Shown in pieces: positions 15,017 to 23,075 of a DNA stretch of 64,000 bases. The position numbers were made by a program, and so were the translations under genes. Under the pieces are notes generated by a model. That model was not told the DNA's origin. It saw only the letters and a list, made by a program, of their open reading frames with translations, and searched no databases. Source of the stretch: DATBDN01 sp963715995 (GTDB lineage: Bacteria > Actinomycetota > Thermoleophilia > Solirubrobacterales > Thermoleophilaceae); contig OY970283.1 in assembly GCA_963715995.1 (NCBI GenBank), positions 310,001-374,000 on the forward strand, given 5' to 3'. Positions within the stretch are counted from its first letter, which is position 1. Each line of letters starts with the position of its first letter.

Positions 15017-15373
15017 ATGCCCGACTACGGCCAGCCCGGCTCCTACCTGACGCTCGACGAGGGCACGCCCGTCGTCACGAGCGATGGCGCCGAGATCGGC
15101 ACCGTCACGCACGTGTTGGCGGTGACCGAGGAGGACATCTTCGACGGCATCGTGGTGGACACGGGCGACGGGCATCGGTTCGTGGATGCGCCATTCGTCG
15201 AGGAGATCTTCGAGCGCGCCGTCGTCCTGACGATCTCCGAGGCTGACGCCGCCGCTCTTCCGGAGCCGGCCGCCAACCCGGCGGCGATGGCCTTGGACGC
15301 CGACGACACGGTGCCCGACACCATGCGCGACAAGCTGCACCGCGCCTGGAACCTCATCTCCGGGAACTACTGA
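15017..15373 (+). CDS. PRC-barrel-like small protein
   Basis: 118 residues. Residues about 15-75 look like a PRC barrel: GTPVVTSDGAEIGTVTHVL, DGIVVDTGDGHRFVDAP and RAVVLTISEADAAAL, a run of short strands with the typical 'set value, store, expose' spacing. The C-terminus (TMRDKLHRAWNLISGNY) is a charged helix. PRC barrels occur in RNA maturation factors and in many stress-linked orphan proteins; the present one stands alone and its role cannot be stated. No signal peptide. Confidence 0.7.
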   Translation: MPDYGQPGSYLTLDEGTPVVTSDGAEIGTVTHVLAVTEEDIFDGIVVDTGDGHRFVDAPFVEEIFERAVVLTISEADAAALPEPAANPAAMALDADDTVPDTMRDKLHRAWNLISGNY

Positions 15374-15434
15374 TCCGCCGCAGGCTGACCGCGCCTGCCG
15401 CGATCATCGGCCGATCCTCCTCCTAGCTCCCTAC

Positions 15435-17447
15435 GTGCTGACCCTTCTGGTCAGCTCGAGCCTGATCTTCCTCGTCCAGCCGATGGTGGCGAAGATGCTG
15501 CTGCCGCTGCTTGGCGGGGTGCCGGCCGTCTGGACGACGTCGCTGCTCTTCTTCCAGCTCGTCCTGCTGGCCGGCTACGCGTACGCGCACTTCGCGCTGG
15601 CCCGCCTCGGGCCCCGGCGCCAGGCGCTCGTGCAGGTCGTGCTCGTGCTCGTCCCGCTGCTCGTGCTGCCGATCGGCCTGCCGCACGGCTGGAAGCCCCC
15701 TACCGGCTCCGATCCGATCCCGTGGCTGCTCGCGGCGCTGGCGCTGACGGCCGGGCTGCCGCTGTTCGTGGTCTCCAGCACCGGCCCGGTGATCCAGCGC
15801 TGGTTCGCCTCGACAGGCCACCGCGGCGCGCGCGACCCCTACTTCCTCTTCGCGGCCAGCAACCTCGGCTCGCTGCTCGGGCTGCTGCTCTACCCCGCGC
15901 TCCTGGAGCGCACCCTGTCGCTGCGCGACCAGGCCCACGTGTGGACGGTCGGCTACCTCGTGCTGATCGTCCTGACGTTCGCGTGCTCGGTGGCGCTCTG
16001 GCGTTCCGGCCACCCGAGGGCCGGTGAGGCCGACACGGCGCCGCCGGTCGACTGGGCGCGGCGTGTGCGCTGGCTCGCGCTCGCGTTCGTGCCGTCGTCG
16101 CTGATGCTCGGGGTGACCGCCCAGATCACCAGCGAGATCGCTCCCATCCCGCTGTTCTGGATCGTCGGGCTCGCGCTCTATCTGCTCACGCTGATCGCCG
16201 CGTTTTCGCTGCGCCGCCCCGGGCCGCCGCGCTGGCTGGGCCGCGTGCTGCCGCTGCTGGTGGTCGTGGTCGTCTTCTTCACCTTCCTGCGGCCCACGCA
16301 CTCGCCCTGGGTGCTGCTGCTGCACCTGATCGTGTTCGTGATCGCCGCCTACTTCTGTCACGCGCAGCTGGCCGCCGACCGTCCTGACAGTCGCCGGCTG
16401 ACCGACTTCTACCTCTGGCTCTCTGTCGGCGGTGCGCTCGGCGGGATCTTCAACGGCATCGTCGCGCCGCTGGTCTTCAGCCGCCTCGCCGAATACCCGA
16501 TGGCGCTGTTCCTGGCCTGCTTCCTGCGCCCGCGCCTGATCACGGCACCGCGCTTCTGGAGCCGGCCGCGCGGCGTGGCATTGCTGGCCCTGTTCGCGCT
16601 CACGCTCGCCGCGATGGCCACTACGGCCGGACAGGCGAACGTGCTGCTGGCCGACCGCAGCTTCTTCGGTGTCTACACCGTCAAGGTGCTTGACATGTCG
16701 GGCGGGCGTTACCACGCGCTGGTCGACGGCAACACGCTGCACGGCATGCAGAGCCTCGACCCGAAGCGCGCGAAGCAGCCGCTTCTCTACTTCTATCGCG
16801 GCTCGCCCGTGAGCCAGGTCTTCGCAGCGCTGGACGCCAGCCACCCGGCGGCACGGATCGGGGTGGTTGGCGAGGGTGCAGGCTCGCTCGGCTGCTACGC
16901 ACGCCGGCAGGATCGCTGGACGTTCTTCGAGCTCGACCCCGACATCAACCGGATCGCCCACGACACGAAGCTCTTCACGCTGCTCCCGGGCTGTGACCCG
17001 CAGGCGAAGGTGATCCTGGGCGACGGGCGCCTGTCGCTGGCAAAGACGGCCGACCATTCCTTCGACCTGCTCGCCCTCGACGCGTTCAACTCCGAGAGCG
17101 TGCCCGTGCACCTGCTCACCCGTGAAGCGCTGGCCATCTACACGCGCAAGCTGGCCGGCCACGGAATCCTGGTGTTCAACGTGACGAACCACTTCGTGGA
17201 CCTGCACACGGTCCTGGCCAACCTGGCGGCCGACGCGGGCCTGGTGGCCTACGAGCGCGACGACCTGCATGCCGGCCGCAAGAACGGCCGCGCACCGTCG
17301 CGCTGGGTGGTGCTGGCGCATGCCGCCGCCGACCTGGGGTCGATCCCGCACGAGCAGGGCTGGCGCAGGCTGGCGCCGGACGCCTCCAAGCGGCTCTGGA
17401 CCGACCAGTACTCGAACGTGCTGAGCGTGCTGCGGCTGGGCGGCTGA
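15435..17447 (+). CDS. Membrane-embedded spermidine synthase-like methyltransferase-fold protein
   Basis: 670 residues from GTG 15435. Residues 1-400 hold about ten to eleven hydrophobic helices (LVSSSLIFLVQPMVAKMLL, VWTTSLLFFQLVLLAGYAYA and others). Residues about 410-660 form a soluble Rossmann domain of the polyamine-synthase/methyltransferase type: RYHALVDGNTLHGMQSLD, the nucleotide-binding VVGEGAGSLGCYA, the acidic strand end FFELDPDINRIA, LGDGRLSLAKTADHSFDLLALDAF and ESVPVHLLTREALAIY. In authentic spermidine synthases Asp residues hold the diamine; the D in LLALDAF is at the expected place. Whether these membrane-fused forms make polyamines is unknown. Gene stands alone, divergence-free, 61 nt after the PRC gene. 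Confidence 0.85.
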   Translation: MLTLLVSSSLIFLVQPMVAKMLLPLLGGVPAVWTTSLLFFQLVLLAGYAYAHFALARLGPRRQALVQVVLVLVPLLVLPIGLPHGWKPPTGSDPIPWLLAALALTAGLPLFVVSSTGPVIQRWFASTGHRGARDPYFLFAASNLGSLLGLLLYPALLERTLSLRDQAHVWTVGYLVLIVLTFACSVALWRSGHPRAGEADTAPPVDWARRVRWLALAFVPSSLMLGVTAQITSEIAPIPLFWIVGLALYLLTLIAAFSLRRPGPPRWLGRVLPLLVVVVVFFTFLRPTHSPWVLLLHLIVFVIAAYFCHAQLAADRPDSRRLTDFYLWLSVGGALGGIFNGIVAPLVFSRLAEYPMALFLACFLRPRLITAPRFWSRPRGVALLALFALTLAAMATTAGQANVLLADRSFFGVYTVKVLDMSGGRYHALVDGNTLHGMQSLDPKRAKQPLLYFYRGSPVSQVFAALDASHPAARIGVVGEGAGSLGCYARRQDRWTFFELDPDINRIAHDTKLFTLLPGCDPQAKVILGDGRLSLAKTADHSFDLLALDAFNSESVPVHLLTREALAIYTRKLAGHGILVFNVTNHFVDLHTVLANLAADAGLVAYERDDLHAGRKNGRAPSRWVVLAHAAADLGSIPHEQGWRRLAPDASKRLWTDQYSNVLSVLRLGG

Positions 17448-17490
17448 GGCCCCGGCCGGAGAATTCCTCCGCCGCCGCCGGTCGAGCACA

Positions 17491-17496
17491 CACAAT
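17491..17496 (+). promoter_or_regulatory. Candidate -10 box for the secreted-protein gene
   Basis: CACAAT, 6 nt before ATG 17503. The same hexamer at the same distance precedes the cyclase gene at 35646. Confidence 0.3.
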
Positions 17497-17502
17497 GTCG
17501 GC

Positions 17503-18270
17503 ATGCGCTTCGGCTCGCGCGTCGCCGTCATCTGTGTCCTGCTGCTCGCGGGCATGTGCTCGCGTGCCTGGGCATCCGACACGCTGAACGTCTTCGTGGA
17601 CAACAACCACGCCGCGCTCGGTGCGATCACCACGCTGGCGGCGCACGCGGACACCGATGCGGCCTACGGCGGCGGCCACATCCAGTGGAAGTACCAGCGC
17701 GCCACCAGCGCCTGCGCCGCCAGCCCCGCGGCCGACACGGGCACGGACGCCAACGGCAGCGTCGCGGCCAGCGTGGCCGCGGGCGCCGGCATGGCGGATG
17801 TGGGCGGCCAGACCGTCGAGTTCGGCGTCGGCAAGTGGCTGGTGTGCGGCTGGCTGGTCGACGACGCCACGGGGACGACCGCCGCAGCGGGATCGACCCT
17901 GGTCACGATCGTGCCCTACATCGGCTCGGTCTCGCTGCGCGCCACGCGCACCGGGCGGGCGTTCCAGATCACCGCCACCTGGGCGACGTCAGCGCCGGCC
18001 CGGCTCTACATCGACATCCAGAACGCCCGGCAACCCTGTGCGCGGCGGCCCGCCGCGATCCCGCGCGACGCGCTGCTGCTGTCGCCGCGTGCCGGGCGCG
18101 TGGTGGGCAGCGACGGCGGCCTCGGGCACGCGGTCGGCGCGAGCCAGATCGGCTACGGGCGCTGGCGGGTCTGCGCGCTGCTGCGCGCGAAGGTGGGCGC
18201 GGCGGGGCCGGCGACTAGGACGTTCGCTGTGCGCCGGCACCTGCAGCGCGCCGAGCGCGTAGCCGGCTGA
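17503..18270 (+). CDS. Secreted protein, unknown
   Basis: 255 residues with a clear signal peptide (VAVICVLLLAGMCSRAWA, cleavage near residue 24). The mature part is beta-rich, Ala/Gly/Thr-rich with several cysteines (SACAAS, WLVCGW, QPCARR, WRVCALL) that could form disulfides. Two halves of similar length can be seen, each ending in a W-x-V-C motif (KWLVCGWLVDD and RWRVCALLRAK), suggesting duplicated domains. I recognise no family. The final 56 nt overlap a small convergent open frame. Confidence 0.7.
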   Translation: MRFGSRVAVICVLLLAGMCSRAWASDTLNVFVDNNHAALGAITTLAAHADTDAAYGGGHIQWKYQRATSACAASPAADTGTDANGSVAASVAAGAGMADVGGQTVEFGVGKWLVCGWLVDDATGTTAAAGSTLVTIVPYIGSVSLRATRTGRAFQITATWATSAPARLYIDIQNARQPCARRPAAIPRDALLLSPRAGRVVGSDGGLGHAVGASQIGYGRWRVCALLRAKVGAAGPATRTFAVRRHLQRAERVAG

Positions 18271-18400
18271 TCAGCCGGCGGCGGGCACCGGGCGCCTTCG
18301 AGCGGCGCCAGTCGCTGCAGGTCATCTGCGGCGGAATGTCGGTCTCGATGTAGAGGATCGAGTCCCGCGTGTGCTCCATTGGTGCACCGTAAGTCTCCAT
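18215..18400 (-). CDS. Small conserved-looking protein (about 54-61 residues)
   Basis: A short frame in the gap between the secreted protein and the reductase gene. From ATG 18379 it reads MEHTRDSILYIETDIPPQM then TCSDWRRSK, a compact amphipathic segment that looks like a genuine small protein, followed by an arginine-rich tail. ATG 18400 would add METYGAP. The arginine-rich tail is the part that overlaps the secreted gene antisense and may be non-conserved. No function can be assigned. It is the only sign of a gene in the 214-bp gap. Confidence 0.5.
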   Translation of the reverse strand: METYGAPMEHTRDSILYIETDIPPQMTCSDWRRSKAPGARRRLISRLRARRAAGAGAQRTS

Positions 18401-18484
18401 GTGCCTCCCTCGCATCGGCCGCAAGGACAATCTGCGGCTGGTCCGAGAGGATGATTCGGCGTTCAGACGCGAACGCCTCCCGAC

Positions 18485-19186
18485 CTATCGGTGCTCAGGA
18501 TTCGGGTAGTCGAAGCGACAGCCGGCGTCCCATTCCGAGCGCTGGTTGCCGTGCACGGGAATCCCGCCGGCGTCCTTCAGGATCCGCGCCACGTGCATCA
18601 GGTTCCAGGTCATGAACGTGGTGTTGCGGTTGGTGAAGTCGTTGTCGGGGCCGCCAGATCCGGGGTCCGAGTAGCTCGGGCCTGGGCCTGCCTCGCCGAG
18701 CCAGCCGGTGTCGGCCTGCGGCGGGATCGTGTAGCCCAGGTGCTGGAGCGAGTAGAGGATGTTCATCGCGCAGTGCTTGGCCCCATCCTCGTTGCCCGTG
18801 ATGATGCAGCCGCCGACGCGCCCGTAGTAGGCGTACTGGCCATGCTCGTTGAGGATGTGGCTGTTGCCGTAGAGACGCTCGATCACCTTGGTGGAGATCG
18901 ACGACTTCTCACCGAGCCAGATCGGCGCGGTGATCACGAGGATGTCGGCCGCCATGACCTTCTCGTGGATGGCCGGCCACTCGTCGACATCCCAGCCGTG
19001 CTCGGTCATGTCGGGCCAGACGCCGGTCGCGATGTCGTGGTCCACGGCCCGGATCGTCTCGACCGCGACGCCGTTCGCGTCCATGATCGCCACCGAGCGA
19101 TCGGCGAGCGCCTGGGTGTGCGAGGGCTCGGGTGAGCGCTTGAGCGTGCAGTTGATGTAGAGCGCGCTCAGGTCTGAGTAGTCCAT
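18485..19186 (-). CDS. NADPH-dependent FMN reductase / flavodoxin-fold protein
   Basis: 233 residues. Flavodoxin-like alpha/beta fold: first strand and phosphate loop (LSALYINCTLKRSPEPSHT), second block (AADILVITAPIWLGEKSS) with the segment that contacts the isoalloxazine ring, third block (GGCIITGNEDGAKHCAMNIL). The C-terminal 70 residues (TNRNTTFMTWNLMHVARIL and onward) are typical of the NAD(P)H-dependent oxidoreductase group often found in actinobacteria. Expected to bind FMN and transfer electrons from NAD(P)H to quinones, azo compounds or similar acceptors; the acceptor is unknown. The membrane-protein gene upstream (19226-19675) is 39 bp away on the same strand. Confidence 0.85.
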   Translation of the reverse strand: MDYSDLSALYINCTLKRSPEPSHTQALADRSVAIMDANGVAVETIRAVDHDIATGVWPDMTEHGWDVDEWPAIHEKVMAADILVITAPIWLGEKSSISTKVIERLYGNSHILNEHGQYAYYGRVGGCIITGNEDGAKHCAMNILYSLQHLGYTIPPQADTGWLGEAGPGPSYSDPGSGGPDNDFTNRNTTFMTWNLMHVARILKDAGGIPVHGNQRSEWDAGCRFDYPNPEHR

Positions 19187-19225
19187 GGCTGGGCAGACAT
19201 GCCCGAGCCCGGATTCGTTACGCGC

Positions 19226-19675
19226 TCAGCGCGGGGCGAGCTCGGGGCCTGGCCCGGCGAGCACGAAGAACCAGAAACCGAATGCGATCAGCGCAACCGC
19301 CGCGGTGACCACCAGGACGACCTCCAGCAGGGGCGGCGCCGTGGTGTCCGCGCCGCGGGCCTCACGCAGGTTCTCGTGGACGCGGTTGAGGCGCCCGAGC
19401 ACCCACGCCAGCGCGACGATCGACACGATCGCGCCCACCAGCATCACGGCGATTGCGGCGCCGAGGTTGCTCGTGGAGCCCTGCACCTGCGAGCCGATCC
19501 ACAGCCAGCCGGCGGGCACTCCGATCCAGAGCAGCAGGCTTGCACCGACCATGATCACGCCGGTCAGCAGCGCGCTCGCGCCGTAGTTGAGCGCACGGGC
19601 ACCCGCTCCCAGAGTGGATTTCTCGGGCTTGGTGTCTTGGGTCTCGCGCTCAGGGGCCATCGAAGCCATGGTCAT
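19226..19675 (-). CDS. Three-helix membrane protein, unknown
   Basis: 149 residues from ATG 19675 (ATG 19669 and 19660 are also in frame; the frame upstream is not protein-like). After a charged 25-residue N-terminus there are three hydrophobic segments: ALLTGVIMVGASLLLWIGV, LGAAIAVMLVGAIVSIVALAW and LLEVVLVVTAAVALIAFGFW. The loop before the last helix (GRLNRVHENLREARG) is basic and likely cytoplasmic. No family recognised. It is divergent from the alpha/beta hydrolase gene with 47 bp between starts and probably shares a transcript with the reductase downstream. Confidence 0.7.
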   Translation of the reverse strand: MTMASMAPERETQDTKPEKSTLGAGARALNYGASALLTGVIMVGASLLLWIGVPAGWLWIGSQVQGSTSNLGAAIAVMLVGAIVSIVALAWVLGRLNRVHENLREARGADTTAPPLLEVVLVVTAAVALIAFGFWFFVLAGPGPELAPR

Positions 19676-19722
19676 TGTGTACCCCCGAGGCCGACATCGG
19701 AACCAGTAAGGTCCGCGCCGCA

Positions 19723-20598
19723 ATGGCGCCGCGCACGCAGTCGTTCCGCTTCGAGGGCCAGCGCCTGGTGTACGACGAGTACGGCTCGGGGCCGCGGCCT
19801 CTGGTGCTGCTGCCCGGCCTGCTGCTGAACCGCAAGATGCACGCGCCGCTCGCGCAGGCGCTCTCGCAGCGCGGCCACCACGTCTACGTGCTCGACTTCC
19901 TGGGCCACGGCGACTCGGACCGCCCGCGCGACATGGCGCGCTACACGATGCCGCTGTTCGGGGACCAGGTGATCGGCCTGCTCGACCACCTGAAGCTGGA
20001 CGACGTGGTGCTCGGCGGCACCTCGCTGGGCGCCAACGTGTCGCTCGACGTGATGACGAAGGTGCCGGAGCGGCTGCGCGGCGCGATCGTGGAGATGCCC
20101 GTGCTCGACAACGCCCTGCTGGGCTGCGCGCTGGCCTTCACCCCGCTGCTGGTGTACCTGACCTTCGGGTGGCCTGCCGCTGCGCTGGTCGCGCGCGGGG
20201 CGCGGCTCGTGCCACGCGGCCTGAACAACCTGCTCGACTCCGGCCTCGACTGGATCAGCCAGGACCCGCAGCCATCGGCGGCGGTGCTCCAGGGACTGTT
20301 CTTCGGCCGCATCGCGCCACCGCGCTCGGAGCGGGCGCTGATCGAGACACGCACGCTCGTGATCGGCCACCCGCGCGACCCGGTGCATCCGTTCTCGGAC
20401 GCCGACGAGCTCGCGCGCGAGCTGCGCAACGCGCAGATCCTGGACGCCAACTCGATTCTGGAGCTGCGCGTCTCGCCGGAGCGGCTGACGAACGAGATCG
20501 GGCGTTTCCTCGACGAATGCTGGCGGCCGACGGCTGCCGAGCGGCGGCGGCGAAACGGATCGGGTGCCCGAACGGGCGCTCGGCGCGCATCCGCCTGA
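19723..20598 (+). CDS. Alpha/beta hydrolase
   Basis: 291 residues from ATG 19723. Canonical alpha/beta hydrolase: oxyanion region LVLLPGLLLNRKMH, the loop VLDFLGHGDSDRP, the nucleophile elbow VLGGTSLGANVS with Ser in G-T-S-L-G, and a late loop VIGHPRDPVHPF supplying Asp and His of the triad. The inserted cap (about residues 130-205) is hydrophobic and includes the DSGLDWISQDP segment. Esterase or lipase-like activity is likely; substrate unknown. A TAAGGT box lies 10 nt upstream of the start. DUF3105 follows 17 nt later on the same strand. Confidence 0.9.
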   Translation: MAPRTQSFRFEGQRLVYDEYGSGPRPLVLLPGLLLNRKMHAPLAQALSQRGHHVYVLDFLGHGDSDRPRDMARYTMPLFGDQVIGLLDHLKLDDVVLGGTSLGANVSLDVMTKVPERLRGAIVEMPVLDNALLGCALAFTPLLVYLTFGWPAAALVARGARLVPRGLNNLLDSGLDWISQDPQPSAAVLQGLFFGRIAPPRSERALIETRTLVIGHPRDPVHPFSDADELARELRNAQILDANSILELRVSPERLTNEIGRFLDECWRPTAAERRRRNGSGARTGARRASA

Positions 20599-20615
20599 GT
20601 ACCCTCTGACGCTTC

Positions 20616-21305
20616 GTGGCCAGTCGCAAAGAGCAGAAGGAGAAGCTCCGCCTGGAGCGTCAGGAGCGCGAACGCGCCGCAGCAGCGGCCGCGGCTGCGC
20701 GCAAGCGGCTCGGCTACACCGTGGCTGGAGTGCTGGTGGTGGCGGTCGTCGTCGCTCTCGTGGTGATCGTCGCCGCGTCGGGCGGTGGCGGCGGCGGCAA
20801 CAGCTCGGCCAAGGGCTCGTGGCCGTCCGGCTCGGTGCCGAAGCGCTCGGTCACCGACCTGGACGCGGCGGTCAAGGCCGCCGGCTGCACGCTCCAGCAT
20901 CCGAAGAGCGAGGGCCGCGAGCACGTGCTCCAGCACGTCAACTACAAGACCGAGCCGCCCACGTCGGGCTCCCACAACCCGGTCCCGGCGCACGACGACG
21001 CCTACCTGAAGAACCCGGGCGAGGAGCACCTGGTGCACGCGCTCGAGCACGGACGCGTCATCTACTGGTTCAAGCCGAACGCCGCGGCGAAGATCCGCGG
21101 CGACCTGCACGCGCTCTACAACGAGGACCACACGCTGGTGATCCTGGTGCCGAATGCGCGCCCGATGCCGTACCAGGTTGCGGCAACCGCGTGGACGGAG
21201 CTGCTGGGCTGCCCCGTCTACAACGACAAGGTGCCGGACGCATTCCGGGCCTTCCGGGACGCCTACCGGCTCAAGGGTCCCGAGTACTTCCCGGACGCCG
21301 AGTAG
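20616..21305 (+). CDS. DUF3105 membrane-anchored protein
   Basis: 229 residues from GTG 20616. A very basic/charged helix (RKEQKEKLRLERQERERAA) precedes one membrane helix (YTVAGVLVVAVVVALVVIV), a Gly/Ser linker, and a C-terminal extracytoplasmic DUF3105 domain (about residues 75-225): EGREHVLQHVNYKTEPPTSG, SHNPVPAHDDAY, HALEHGRVIYWFKP and PVYNDKVPDAFRAFRDAY. The conserved His residues suggest metal binding, which I infer only from their density. The family is widespread in actinobacteria and has no assigned function. Probably co-transcribed with the alpha/beta hydrolase. Confidence 0.88.
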   Translation: MASRKEQKEKLRLERQERERAAAAAAAARKRLGYTVAGVLVVAVVVALVVIVAASGGGGGGNSSAKGSWPSGSVPKRSVTDLDAAVKAAGCTLQHPKSEGREHVLQHVNYKTEPPTSGSHNPVPAHDDAYLKNPGEEHLVHALEHGRVIYWFKPNAAAKIRGDLHALYNEDHTLVILVPNARPMPYQVAATAWTELLGCPVYNDKVPDAFRAFRDAYRLKGPEYFPDAE

Positions 21306-21344
21306 CAAGGTCCTTTTCATCGCCGCATCTGCGGCGGCCGGGTC

Positions 21345-23075
21345 GTGTTCGATGTTGGTGTGAAGCGCGCCGGCTTCATAGTCGTCTGCGTCCTTGCGCT
21401 CGCCCTTGCGACGTCTGCTCAGGCTGCCCGCGGGCCGAGTGACTTCGAGCTGCGCGCGCCCGGCGGCTCCTCCGCCTCGGCGGCGCGCACGGGAGCGGTC
21501 CGCTCGCCCGTGCTGCGCGCGCCGCATCGGTTCGTGCTGGTCGGCATGCGCTGGTCCGGCCGCCAGCTGCCCGTGATCTCGCTGCGCGCGCGCAAGGCCG
21601 GTGGGCGCTGGACCAAGTGGACCCGTGTTCCCGCCGACCCCGACGATTCGCCCGATGCGAGTTCCGCCGAGCACAGCCCGCGCGGGTTCTCGGCGCCGGT
21701 GTGGACAGGCGAGGCCGACTACGTGCAGTACAAGCTCTCGCGCCCACTCGCGGGCCTGCGGCTGCACTTCGTGAGCGTGCCGCGCGCCGAGCGGCGGGCG
21801 CTGGCCGCGCGCAAGACGGAGACGGGCCCAGCCGCACAGCCGGCGATCCAGCCGCGCGCCGCCTGGGGCGCCGAGGACTGCCCGCCGCGCGCGAAGCCCG
21901 ATTACGGCGAGGTCGATGTGGCGTTCGTGCACCACACGGTGTCGGCAAACGACTACACCGCAGCCGAGGTGCCGTCGATCATCCTCTCGATCTGCCGCTA
22001 CCACCGCAACTCGAACGGCTGGAACGACATTGGCTACAACTTCCTGGTCGACAAGTTCGGCACGATCTGGGAGGGCCGCGCCGGCGGCGTCGACAAGCCC
22101 GTCGTGGGCGCGCAGGCCCAGGGCTTCAACTCTCACTCCACGGGGATCGCCGACATCGGCACCCATCAGGACGTGCCGGCGTCGAACGTCGAGCTGAGCG
22201 CATACGCGAGCCTGATCCGCTGGAAGCTGCCGCTCGAGGGCGCGCCGACCCAGGGAACGATCACGCTGACCTCTGGCGGCGGCAGCCTGAACCGCACGAA
22301 GGCGGGCACGCCGGTCACGCTTGACCGGATCTCCGGCCACCGCGACGTCGACAACACGGCGTGCCCCGGCGATGCCCTCTACGCGCAGCTGCCGACGCTG
22401 CGCAACATGGTCGGCTCGATCCAGCCGATTCAGCCCGTGCAGGCGCGCACGCGGCTCGACGTGTCGCTCACGCCCGGCGCCGTCGTCTATCCGAAGCGCG
22501 CGACCGTGACGGGAGCGCTGCGGCAGGTGAACGGCGACCCGGTGGCCGGCGCCCCGATCGCGGTCCAGGCCTACGGGACGTCGGGCTGGCACACGGCGTG
22601 GCATGCGACGACGGGTGACGACGGGTCGTTCCGGCTGGGCATCGGCGCACGGCTGAGCCACAAGGTGCGCGTGCTGTTCGCGGGCGATGCCGGCCGGATC
22701 GCAGCGGTGTCGCAGACGATGGTCCTGAGCGTGGTGCCGGAGCTCAGCCTCGAGCGCTCGGCCTCGCGGCGCGGGGTCGGCCAGACGGTCACGCTCAGCG
22801 GCACTGTCCAGCCGAGCAAGAAGCGGCTCCAGCTGGTGGTGGAGCGCCGCGTCGGGACGACGCGCCACGCGGGCGTCCTGAACCTGGGCGCGCGCAGCGG
22901 GCACTTCTCCCGTGCCTACCGCTTCCACTCGAGCGGGCTGTTCCGCTTCTACGTGCGCTTCGCGGGTGACAGCGCCAACTCCGCCGTCAGCTCGGCGGCG
23001 GTCTACGTGCGCGCCTACACCTCCGTGTCGCACGGCGGCGGCGTCAGTGCGGAGGCCGCGGCCCGTCGGCGGTGA
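21345..23075 (+). CDS. Secreted N-acetylmuramoyl-L-alanine amidase (PGRP/Amidase_2)
   Basis: 576 residues. Signal peptide (GFIVVCVLALALATSAQA). N-terminal beta region (about 30-165). The PGRP/Amidase_2 domain (about 165-340) starts QPRAAWGAEDCPPRAKPDYG and has the zinc ligands in VDVAFVHHTVSAND, then NGWNDIGYNFLVDKFGTIWE, GFNSHSTGIADIGTH, and the second ligand pair in RISGHRDVDNTACPGDAL. The C-terminal part (about 365-570) holds two Ig-like/carboxypeptidase-regulatory repeats (RATVTGALRQVNGDPVAGAP, QTVTLSGTVQPSKKRLQL). It would cleave the bond between MurNAc and the peptide in the wall. GTG 21345 or GTG 21360 may be the start; the latter begins right before the signal core. The 3' end overlaps the convergent ATP-grasp gene by 32 nt. 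Confidence 0.92.
   Translation: MFDVGVKRAGFIVVCVLALALATSAQAARGPSDFELRAPGGSSASAARTGAVRSPVLRAPHRFVLVGMRWSGRQLPVISLRARKAGGRWTKWTRVPADPDDSPDASSAEHSPRGFSAPVWTGEADYVQYKLSRPLAGLRLHFVSVPRAERRALAARKTETGPAAQPAIQPRAAWGAEDCPPRAKPDYGEVDVAFVHHTVSANDYTAAEVPSIILSICRYHRNSNGWNDIGYNFLVDKFGTIWEGRAGGVDKPVVGAQAQGFNSHSTGIADIGTHQDVPASNVELSAYASLIRWKLPLEGAPTQGTITLTSGGGSLNRTKAGTPVTLDRISGHRDVDNTACPGDALYAQLPTLRNMVGSIQPIQPVQARTRLDVSLTPGAVVYPKRATVTGALRQVNGDPVAGAPIAVQAYGTSGWHTAWHATTGDDGSFRLGIGARLSHKVRVLFAGDAGRIAAVSQTMVLSVVPELSLERSASRRGVGQTVTLSGTVQPSKKRLQLVVERRVGTTRHAGVLNLGARSGHFSRAYRFHSSGLFRFYVRFAGDSANSAVSSAAVYVRAYTSVSHGGGVSAEAAARRR

Noticed and set aside
15423..17654. A 743-codon minus-strand open frame antisense to the spermidine-synthase-like gene
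   Set aside because: Gln/Arg/His-rich antisense composition with no motif; the plus strand encodes a recognisable membrane and Rossmann protein.
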